Assembly (NCBI RefSeq): GCF_005938625.1
Contig: NZ_VCNJ01000023.1
Span: forward strand, 84,258 to 148,257
Reading direction: 5' to 3'
Source of the DNA: Pseudomonas fluorescens
GTDB lineage: Bacteria > Pseudomonadota > Gammaproteobacteria > Pseudomonadales > Pseudomonadaceae
Length of the DNA stretch: 64,000 nt
Shown here: positions 58,101 through 64,000 of the stretch, in pieces
How the letters are laid out: every line of letters starts with the position of its first letter
Numbering within the stretch: the stretch's first letter is position 1
The notes under the pieces: generated by a model
What the model was told of the DNA's origin: nothing
Seen by the model: the letters and a program-made list of their open reading frames with translations, nothing else
The model's database searches: none
Translations under genes and position numbers: made by a program

Positions 58101-58583
58101 ATGCAAAAGAACATGATGACCGGCCTGTTATTGGCCGCACTGCTTGCGCCGCTCGCCAGCGCCAACGCCGATGTCCGCGAGCTGGCTTCTTCGCCGCGAT
58201 GGCTGACCACCAAGGTCTATATCGACGGCGCCCCGGAAACCGATGTCAAGGCGAAGTACCCCGGCGTCGTAGGCATATCGACGTGGGATCCCGAGCGCAA
58301 TCGATATGAGTTCTTTTACACCGACACAGGCGAGTCAAAGTACAACAATGGTGGTGGCGGTTATTTCTTTGTCACCGGCGATCAGAAAAAGCACATTCTT
58401 GTGCCGGATATCGGCCCGACCAAAACATTTGTCAGGCGCCTGGAAACTTTGAACAACCGTGAGTTTACTTATTCCCGGGAAGTACCCCGCGACATGGTCG
58501 ACAACAATCCCCTGGTTCGCATTCATGTCGTTCACGCGCCCTATACCGGAACGATAGAAACCAAGTCCGCCATCAAACAATAA
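58101..58583 (+). CDS. DUF4822 family secreted protein
   Basis: A 160-residue protein with a Sec signal peptide (residues 1 to about 24, ending SANAD). The mature part has WLTTKVYIDGAPETDVKAKY and GISTWDPERNRYEFFYTDTG, then KKHILVPDIGPTKTFVRRLE and NREFTYSREV, the layout of DUF4822. Two or more lipocalin-like strands are expected; function is unknown. AAGGGGACACAGC precedes the ATG. It is followed 15 bases later by another secreted-protein gene, so the pair is an operon. Confidence 0.82.
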   Translation: MQKNMMTGLLLAALLAPLASANADVRELASSPRWLTTKVYIDGAPETDVKAKYPGVVGISTWDPERNRYEFFYTDTGESKYNNGGGGYFFVTGDQKKHILVPDIGPTKTFVRRLETLNNREFTYSREVPRDMVDNNPLVRIHVVHAPYTGTIETKSAIKQ

Positions 58584-58598
58584 AACCAGGAGTTCAAT

Positions 58599-59027
58599 AT
58601 GCAAAAGTCACTTAAAAGCCTGCTGATGTCGACGTTACTGATTTCTTCCGTCTATTGTGCCGGGGTCAGCGCGCAAGCCGCCAACCAGCCCGCAAAAAAT
58701 GCCGTCGCCACTGCCGACAACGCGATGATGCTGACCGTATTTCTGAAACATGATCAAACCCGACCGTTAAGTGAACTCAAGGCCCAGCTCGCGCAACAGG
58801 GTTTCCATAAAACATTTCCTCCGGCCGGAGTCGAGGTGGTGAGCTGGAACATCATGATGGGGATCGGCCAGGTCGTTACCGTGCGCTTTCCTGTCTCGCG
58901 TCTGGCGGAAGTCAACCTTGCGCTGGAGAGCACCGCATGGGGCAGTTACCGTACCGAGTTTTATCCGACCTACGATATCAAGCCGCTTGCGATGGCTGAA
59001 CAAGCCAAAGCCCAAGCGGCCCAATGA
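58599..59027 (+). CDS. Secreted hypothetical protein
   Basis: A 142-residue protein with a signal peptide (residues 1 to about 27, ending AQAAN). The mature part starts with a disordered stretch and then has MMLTVFLKHDQTRPLSELKA and FPPAGVEVVSWNIMMGIGQV, followed by VNLALESTAWGSYRTEFYPT. The ferredoxin-like alternation of strands and helices suggests a small alpha/beta domain. I do not know its function. CAGGAGTTCAAT lies before the ATG. It is coupled with the DUF4822 gene, 15 bases upstream. Confidence 0.75.
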   Translation: MQKSLKSLLMSTLLISSVYCAGVSAQAANQPAKNAVATADNAMMLTVFLKHDQTRPLSELKAQLAQQGFHKTFPPAGVEVVSWNIMMGIGQVVTVRFPVSRLAEVNLALESTAWGSYRTEFYPTYDIKPLAMAEQAKAQAAQ

Positions 59028-59033
59028 TGCCAA

Positions 59034-59059
59034 CAGCACACCGGATCACCGGTGTGCTG
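59034..59059 (+). terminator. Hairpin after the secreted-protein pair
   Basis: CAGCACACCGG and CCGGTGTGCTG form a perfect 11-base stem across ATCA. No proper T run follows, so it is a weak terminator or an mRNA-stabilising hairpin. It begins seven bases after the stop codon. Confidence 0.55.
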
Positions 59060-59198
59060 CCTACCCTTGCTTCTTGCCCGAAGCCGTCCAGAATCAAAGC
59101 ACCACCGCGTGAATGACAACGATTGCCAAGCCGCTGCGGATTCAGCACTCTGAAACGACTTTCGCGACCTACCCGCCGCCGATCACAGGAGCCGCGCA

Positions 59199-60167
59199 AT
59201 GCCCGCAACCGTTCTGGTACTGGTTGAAACCATCAATGACTACTTGCCCATTCTCGAACATCAGGGCTTTCACCTGATCCTCGCTCCCACGCCCGCCGAA
59301 CGTGCGCAAGCCATCGCCACCCACGGCAGCCGTATCGACGCGGTGCTGACCCGTGGCCCGCTGGGCCTGACCGCCGATGAAATCGCCGCCCTGCCTGCGC
59401 TGAAAATCATCACCGTCATCGGCGCCGGGTACGAGCACGTCGACCTGCAGGCCGCCAGCAACCGTGGTATCACCGTCACCAATGGTGCCGGGGTCAACGC
59501 TTCGTCGGTGGCCGACCATGCAATGGCAATGCTGCTGGCGCTGGTGCGGGATATTCCGCGTTGCGACGCTGCGGTACGCCGCGGTGAATGGCCGAAAATC
59601 ATGCGTCCGTCGCTGGCCGGCAAACGCCTGGGCATTCTCGGCCTGGGCGCCGTGGGCATGGCGATCGCCAAACGCGCCAACCTCGGCTTCGACATGGAAA
59701 TCAGCTACCACAGCCGCCAGGTGCGCAGCGATGTGCCTTACGCGTTCTGCTCGACGCCGACAGAACTGGCGCGGGCCTCGGACTTTTTGATTGTCGCCAC
59801 GCCCGGAGGCATCGGCACACAGCATCTGATCACCCGCCCGGTACTCGATGCGCTCGGACCGAAAGGTTTCATCGTCAACATTGCCCGCGCCAGCGTTATC
59901 GCCACGGCCGATCTGATCACAGCCCTTGAACAACGCCGGATTGCCGGCGCCGCACTGGATGTGTTCGACCACGAGCCGCAAGTGTCGGATACGTTGAAAA
60001 CCCTGAGCAACGTGCTGCTGACGCCCCACGTCGCGGGGCTGTCACCGGAAGCGACGCAAGGTACGGTGGAACTGGTGGGCAAGAACCTTGTGGCATTCTT
60101 CTCGGGCGAACCGGTGCTGACGCCCATCGCACTTCCACCGAAACTCAACAACCAGCGCGTGCACTGA
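59199..60167 (+). CDS. D-2-hydroxyacid dehydrogenase (NAD(P)-dependent)
   Basis: A 322-residue enzyme of the D-isomer-specific family. The Rossmann motif GILGLGAVGMAIAKRA is at about residues 146-161. Substrate-side residues appear as GAGYEHVDLQAASNRGITVT, NIARASVIATADL (Arg) and LTPHVAGLSPEA (His). The sequence resembles glyoxylate/hydroxypyruvate or 2-ketogluconate reductases, but the exact substrate is not fixed. It should act in the cytoplasm. CAGGAGCCGCGCA precedes the ATG. No pathway partner is next to it; the following genes are the phosphotransferase and SDR. Confidence 0.9.
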   Translation: MPATVLVLVETINDYLPILEHQGFHLILAPTPAERAQAIATHGSRIDAVLTRGPLGLTADEIAALPALKIITVIGAGYEHVDLQAASNRGITVTNGAGVNASSVADHAMAMLLALVRDIPRCDAAVRRGEWPKIMRPSLAGKRLGILGLGAVGMAIAKRANLGFDMEISYHSRQVRSDVPYAFCSTPTELARASDFLIVATPGGIGTQHLITRPVLDALGPKGFIVNIARASVIATADLITALEQRRIAGAALDVFDHEPQVSDTLKTLSNVLLTPHVAGLSPEATQGTVELVGKNLVAFFSGEPVLTPIALPPKLNNQRVH

Positions 60168-60357
60168 CCAACATCCGACTGCTGCAGAAACGCCCCAGCC
60201 TGCGGCGGCTTGTGCATGGGGCTTCTGCGCTTATTCGGAACGCTGATTATCCGGCAACACGCTAACCTATAAGACCGGCCCGCGCTTGTGAGCAATCGGG
60301 CGCGCCATTAGATTAGCCAATGATGTCTGGCCTCCAAAATAAGCAGAAGGGATAAGC

Positions 60358-61425
60358 ATGGCGCTTACTGACCAGTCCACCCGTATCCGCTCTGGCGAAG
60401 AACTCGATGCCAGCCTGATCGATCCGTACCTCAAGGCACATATTCCGGGCCTCAGCGGCACACCTGCGATCAGCCAGTTTCCCGGCGGTGCGTCGAACCT
60501 GACCTACCTGCTGGAATACCCGGAACAGGAATTCGTCCTGCGCCGTCCGCCGTTCGGCCACAAGGCCAAATCTGCCCACGACATGGGCCGTGAATTCCGC
60601 ATCCTCAATCAATTGCGCGACGGCTTTCCGTTTTGCCCGAAAGCCTACGTGCATTGCACCGACGAATCGGTGATCGGCGCCGAGTTCTACGTCATGGAAC
60701 GGGTCAAAGGGATCATCCTGCGCTCGGAGCTGCCGCCGGAACTGGGCCTCGATGCTGCGAAAACCGAAGCCTTGTGCAAAAGCTTCATCGACCGTTTCGT
60801 CGAACTGCACCGCGTCGATTACAACGCCTGCGGCCTCGGCGACCTGGGCAAACCGGAAGGCTATGTCGCGCGCCAGATCAAAGGCTGGAGCGAGCGTTAC
60901 GAGAAGGCCCTGACGCCCGACGCGCCACACTGGGAAAAGGTCAAAGCCTGGCTCAATGACAAGATGCCGGCCGACCACCCGACTTCAAGCATCGTCCACA
61001 ACGACTATCGCTTCGATAACGTCATTCTCGACCCGCACAACCCGATGCAGATCATCGGCGTGCTCGACTGGGAACTGACCACCCTCGGCGACCCGCTGAT
61101 GGACCTGGGCAACACCCTCGCCTATTGGATTCAGGCGGACGATCCAGCGCCGGTGCAACTGATGCGCCGCCAGCCGAGCCACGCCCCGGGCATGCTCACC
61201 CGCCGTGAATTCGTCGATTACTATGCCGAACGTTCGGGCGTCCAGATCGACAATTTCGACTTCTACTACACCTACGGCCTGTTCCGCCTGGCCGGCATCG
61301 TGCAGCAGATTTACTACCGCTTCTACCATGGCCAAACCCAGGACAAACGCTTCGCGCAGTTCATTCACATGAACAAACTGCTGGAGCAGATGAGCTTGCA
61401 GGTCATTGCGAAATCGAGCCTCTGA
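60358..61425 (+). CDS. APH/ACAD10-like phosphotransferase
   Basis: A 355-residue protein kinase-like enzyme. Family motifs are FPGGASNLTYLLEYPEQEFV, RRPPFGHKAKSAHDMGREFR and the catalytic IVHNDYRFDNVILD with D216, then IGVLDWELTTLGDPLMDLGN carrying the metal-binding Asp. This group is related to the kinase part of ACAD10 and is often coded with acyl-CoA or SDR enzymes; in ACAD10/11 it phosphorylates 4-hydroxyacyl-CoA, which suggests a similar substrate. AAGGGATAAGC lies before the ATG. The SDR gene follows after 22 bases, consistent with an operon. Confidence 0.9.
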   Translation: MALTDQSTRIRSGEELDASLIDPYLKAHIPGLSGTPAISQFPGGASNLTYLLEYPEQEFVLRRPPFGHKAKSAHDMGREFRILNQLRDGFPFCPKAYVHCTDESVIGAEFYVMERVKGIILRSELPPELGLDAAKTEALCKSFIDRFVELHRVDYNACGLGDLGKPEGYVARQIKGWSERYEKALTPDAPHWEKVKAWLNDKMPADHPTSSIVHNDYRFDNVILDPHNPMQIIGVLDWELTTLGDPLMDLGNTLAYWIQADDPAPVQLMRRQPSHAPGMLTRREFVDYYAERSGVQIDNFDFYYTYGLFRLAGIVQQIYYRFYHGQTQDKRFAQFIHMNKLLEQMSLQVIAKSSL

Positions 61426-61447
61426 CGGCCCACACCCAGGAATCCTT

Positions 61448-62215
61448 ATGTCCAAGACTCAGTTGTTCGACCTCGACGGTAAAATCGCTTTCGTTTCCGG
61501 CGCCAGCCGTGGCATCGGTGAAGCCATCGCCAAACTGCTCGCCCAGCAAGGCGCTCATGTCATTGTTTCGAGCCGCAAACTCGACGGCTGTCAGCACGTT
61601 GCCGATGCGATCATCGCTGCTGGTGGCAAAGCCACCGCAGTGGCCTGCCACATCGGTGAAATGGAGCAGATTGCCCAAGTGTTTGCCGGCATCAAGGAAC
61701 AGTTCGGCCGCCTCGACATTCTGGTCAATAACGCCGCGACCAACCCACAGTTCTGCAACGTGCTGGACACCGATCTGAGCGCGTTCCAGAAGACTGTCGA
61801 CGTGAACATTCGCGGCTACTTCTTCATGTCGGTCGAAGCCGGCAAGCTGATGCGCGAAAACGGTGGTGGCAGCATCATCAACGTCGCGTCGATCAACGGC
61901 ATTTCGCCGGGGATCTTCCAGGGCATCTACTCGGTGACCAAAGCGGCGGTGATCAACATGACCAAGGTGTTTGCCAAGGAATGCGCGCAATTCGGCATCC
62001 GCTGCAACGCCCTGCTGCCGGGCCTGACCGACACCAAGTTCGCCTCGGCACTGGTGAAGAACGATGCGATCCTCAAGCAGGCACTGACGCAGATCCCGCT
62101 CAAGCGCGTGGCGGATCCGAGTGAAATGGCCGGTGCGGTGTTGTACCTGGCCAGCGATGCGTCGAGCTACACCACCGGCGTTTCGCTGAATGTCGACGGT
62201 GGATTCCTGTCCTGA
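61448..62215 (+). CDS. Short-chain dehydrogenase/reductase
   Basis: A 255-residue classical SDR. The cofactor motif is SGASRGIG at residues 17-24, NNAAT follows near residue 97 and the catalytic pair is Y161 and K165 in YSVTKAAV. The tail VLYLASDASSYTTGVSLNVD is typical of the fabG-like branch. It should oxidise or reduce a hydroxy/keto group using NAD(P). CAGGAATCCTT precedes the ATG at 61448. It lies 22 bases after the phosphotransferase, and the pair may act on hydroxyacyl-CoA substrates, which is inference. Confidence 0.92.
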   Translation: MSKTQLFDLDGKIAFVSGASRGIGEAIAKLLAQQGAHVIVSSRKLDGCQHVADAIIAAGGKATAVACHIGEMEQIAQVFAGIKEQFGRLDILVNNAATNPQFCNVLDTDLSAFQKTVDVNIRGYFFMSVEAGKLMRENGGGSIINVASINGISPGIFQGIYSVTKAAVINMTKVFAKECAQFGIRCNALLPGLTDTKFASALVKNDAILKQALTQIPLKRVADPSEMAGAVLYLASDASSYTTGVSLNVDGGFLS

Positions 62216-62233
62216 TCCCGGGCAAATGATTAA

Positions 62234-62330
62234 CCCTGTGGGAGCGAGCTTGCTCGCGAATGCGGTATGCCATTCAACAAATATGTTGGCTGACCTGGCC
62301 CCTTCGCGAGCAAGCTCGCTCCCACAGGGG
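62234..62330. repeat. REP inverted pair, TTCGCGAGC family
   Basis: CCCTGTGGGAGCGAGCTTGC (from 62234) is mirrored by GCAAGCTCGCTCCCACAGGG (to about 62329) across about 40 bases. It separates the SDR gene from the convergent TRIC-like gene. Confidence 0.92.
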
Positions 62331-62337
62331 ATGTTTG

Positions 62338-62988
62338 TCAGGCGATGACTTTGGGCAGTTGCCAGCCAAAATGCACCGACAGCAAACGCAACATCAAACA
62401 CCCCGCCCCCGCCAGCAACGCTGCCGCTACCGGTGAAACGCCCAACCTGCGGGCGGTGATCAACACCGCCGCACCGACAAACGCAGAACTCGCATACAAA
62501 TCCACCTGCAACACCACCGGTATCCGCGCCAGCACAATGTCGCGAATCACCCCGCCACCGACGCCGGTGATCGTACCCATCAGCATCGCCACAAACGGCG
62601 TGATCCCGAAATTCAACGCCTTCTGCGCACCGGCCACGGCAAACAGCGCCAACCCCGCTGCGTCCAACACGATCAGAGTTGAACCGGACCAGCCCAGTAC
62701 CTGCTCATGAAAGACAAACGCCAGTCCACCCATGAAAAACGCCAGCGCCGGATAGCGCCAGTCGGCCACGGCATTGGGTGGCGTCGCGCCAATCAGCAAG
62801 TCACGGGTAACCCCGCCGCCGAGGGCGACGATAAACGCAATCACCATCACCCCAAGCAGATCGAGCTGACTGTGCATCGCCGCAATGGCACCTTCGACGG
62901 CAAACACCGCAGTACCGGCGAGGTCGGCCACCAACACAATCCGCTCAACCCGGGACTTGCGCCCCGCCGACGCTACTGCGTGACGCAA
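62338..62988 (-). CDS. TRIC/YadS-family membrane protein
   Basis: A 216-residue membrane protein with two repeats of three segments, each carrying the glycine-rich motif of the family: VALGGGVTRDLLIG at about 55-68 and ITGVGGGVIRDIVL at about 140-153. Prokaryotic TRIC proteins form cation channels. The frame starts with TTG at 62988 inside the end of the lipoprotein gene, with no good ribosome binding site. A GTG at 62937 (199 residues), just before the first membrane segment and after GAGCGG, is also possible. No ATG lies near. It overlaps the lipoprotein gene by 16 bases if started at the TTG. Confidence 0.8.
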   Translation of the reverse strand: MRHAVASAGRKSRVERIVLVADLAGTAVFAVEGAIAAMHSQLDLLGVMVIAFIVALGGGVTRDLLIGATPPNAVADWRYPALAFFMGGLAFVFHEQVLGWSGSTLIVLDAAGLALFAVAGAQKALNFGITPFVAMLMGTITGVGGGVIRDIVLARIPVVLQVDLYASSAFVGAAVLITARRLGVSPVAAALLAGAGCLMLRLLSVHFGWQLPKVIA

Positions 62989-63185
62989 CGGGTGGTGGTG
63001 ATGTGGCGAGTCACCTGCCCTTCAGCGTACACATCACCGGCGACCTCGGTGTTTTCGAGTACCTGACACGTACGCTCCGGCGGTGGCGGCGGTGTTACCG
63101 GCGCAGGTGGTGGAGGACTGGAACAACCCGCCAGCAAAACGACAAAAAAAGCCAACGGCAACACGCGTTTCCCAAGATTGTTCAT
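62973..63185 (-). CDS. Small lipoprotein
   Basis: A 70-residue lipoprotein. The signal peptide ends in the lipobox LLAGC, after which comes a proline-rich linker (SSPPPPAPVTPPPPPERTCQ) and a short domain with ENTEVAGDVYAEGQVTRHIT. Three cysteines are present including the lipidated one, so the other two could pair. The membrane location after sorting is unknown. The ATG at 63185 starts the signal peptide. The 3' end overlaps the TRIC-like frame by 16 bases. No family was recognised. Confidence 0.7.
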   Translation of the reverse strand: MNNLGKRVLPLAFFVVLLAGCSSPPPPAPVTPPPPPERTCQVLENTEVAGDVYAEGQVTRHITTTRCVTQ

Positions 63186-63380
63186 AGGACGACCCGCGAT
63201 GAATGGAAGAGCAACTCCCGCGACCCAACCGACCACGGAAGACCTGACCACTCATTCTTTATAGCCGAGCACCCTGCAAGCGCCAGTGAATCGGCCGGAT
63301 CGGAGGGGTTTGGCTGTCGATTTTGCGTTGGAATCAGCGAGGGTTGGCAGGCTGGGATTCGCTTTGCCAGACAGGCCGCC

Positions 63381-63760
63381 TTCGCGAGCAGGCTCGCTCC
63401 CACAGTGGAACCGAGTACATCTGCAAGAAACGGGTCGGCTGCCAGGCCGCCTTCGCGAGCAAGCTCGCTCCCACAGTGGAACCGAATACATCTGCAAGAA
63501 ACGGGTCGGCTGTCAGGCCGCCATCGCGAGCAGGCTCACTCCTACAGTTGGAATGAGTACATCTACAAGAAACAGGTCGGCTGTCAGGCCGCCATCGCGA
63601 GCAAGCTCACTCCTACAGTTGGAATGAGTACATCTGCAAGAAACAGGTCGGCTGTCAGGCCGCCTTCGCGAGCAGGCTCACTCCTACAGTTGGAATGAGT
63701 ACATCTGCAAGAAACAGGTCGGCTGTCAGGCCGCCTTCGCGAGCAAGCTCGCTCCCACAG
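63381..63760. repeat. Tandem REP array, six copies at exactly 71-base spacing
   Basis: REP units TTCGCGAGCAGGCTCGCTCC or close variants start at 63381, 63452, 63523, 63594, 63665 and 63736, all in the same orientation. The spacers are near-identical (GAGTACATCTGCAAGAAACAGG then TCGGCTGTCAGGCCGCC). Two spacer types exist: GTGGAACCGA with CGGG in the first two, TTGGAATGAG with CAGG in the next three. Frames running through it on either strand are repeat translation, not genes. The gap 63186-63380 holds only the lipoprotein promoter region. Confidence 0.93.
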
Positions 63761-63879
63761 AAAAGCAAAAGCAAGGCAGCTCCCACCTCGCATCGCTTTG
63801 GCTCCTCACCACTCAACAGGATGAGCGTTAGCTCGGCTGCGGCTTTTGATCTGTAGGGCGACGTCGGAAGGCTGAGTGG

Positions 63880-63985
63880 AGGGATTGATCCGGGCGTGGG
63901 AGCGCAGCGACCGTTTGGCGAAGCCAAACACAGCGAGAGGAGGTGCAGCGAAGCAAACCGTAGGCGCTGCGCCCGGATCGATCCC
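63880..63985. other. Long inverted-repeat element with internal hairpins, possible structured RNA
   Basis: GGGATTGATCCGGGCG (63880-63895) is answered by CGCCCGGATCGATCCC (63970-63985) with one mismatch, closing a 106-base element. Inside, GTTTGGC (63912-63918) and GCCAAAC (63922-63928) form a perfect seven-base stem on a GAA loop. The middle also contains AGCGAGAGGAGGTGCAGCG. The layout is that of a multi-branched RNA or a dispersed palindrome. No open frame with family support uses it. Confidence 0.7.
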
Positions 63986-64000
63986 GCAGCGAAGGAACCC

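Noticed and set aside
63286..63698. Several frames through the 63.4 kb region with repeated REASSLPQ-type peptides
   Set aside because: They are translations of the tandem REP array, not proteins.
63381..63760. Regular 71-base spacing suggested a CRISPR array
   Set aside because: Spacers are nearly identical to each other and the repeat unit is the REP sequence found across the window; no cas gene is near.

Overview
The window looks like chromosomal DNA of a fluorescent Pseudomonas, probably the P. fluorescens/koreensis side of the genus. The grounds are GC-rich coding sequence, many near-perfect matches to families typical of that group (DUF2790, DUF2789, DUF6124, cyn genes, orphan serralysin, RstAB-like two-component pair) and two REP families between genes: one built on TTCGCGAGCAAGCTCGCTCCCACA and one on GATCGCAGCCTTCGGCAGCTCCTAC. 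The genus is firm; the species is inference. No rRNA, tRNA, CRISPR array, prophage or insertion sequence was recognised.

Layout. 1-1.15 kb: end of an Mrp/Pha-type cation/proton antiporter operon (D end, E, F, G). 1.2-4.4 kb: a DUF3995 membrane protein, then a DUF2946 protein upstream of a TonB-dependent receptor. 4.5-9.2 kb: a glycine-betaine-type binding protein, small Pseudomonas proteins and a chemoreceptor. 9.4-12.9 kb: a DksA-like protein with a broken zinc finger, an RpiR regulator, a glutathione transferase and an AlkD-like repair protein. 13.2-15.6 kb: an AT-rich single gene coding for a nuclease joined to a P-loop NTPase, which I read as a defence gene. 16.0-18.8 kb: a T6SS-type lipase effector (DUF2235) with two tandem DUF2931 lipoproteins as probable immunity proteins. 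19-22.2 kb: a DUF6124 gene with a structured leader, a DapF paralogue lacking one catalytic cysteine, a GNAT enzyme, DUF4287 and a membrane protein.

22.3-26.8 kb: LysR regulator divergent from a GMC oxidoreductase and an MHS-family transporter. 27-33.4 kb: DUF427, an orphan serralysin, topoisomerase III, a GNAT enzyme and small proteins. 33.8-36.2 kb: cyanate detoxification (cynR, cynS, a DUF2790 protein, carbonic anhydrase). 36.3-39.6 kb: a ProA-like dehydrogenase, glutaminase and a GFA protein. 39.8-44.3 kb: siderophore receptor and an RstAB-like pair. 44.4-47.2 kb: a second AT-rich island with a CHAT (caspase-like) protease gene and a 33-codon ORF just after it. 47.3-57.8 kb: miaE, a tandem universal stress protein, DUF1289, acnB, a SulP transporter, an amino-acid permease, small membrane proteins, a tautomerase and an isochorismatase-like hydrolase. 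58.1-63.2 kb: two secreted proteins, a hydroxyacid dehydrogenase, an APH-like phosphotransferase with an SDR, a TRIC-like channel and a small lipoprotein. 63.4-64.0 kb: a 71-bp-period REP array and a strongly structured inverted-repeat element.

The most unusual content is the two solitary AT-rich genes (13183-15639 and 44669-46945). Each carries a domain set known from anti-phage or cell-death systems, and each sits between ordinary housekeeping genes. Their defence role is inferred from architecture and base composition, not shown by the sequence.
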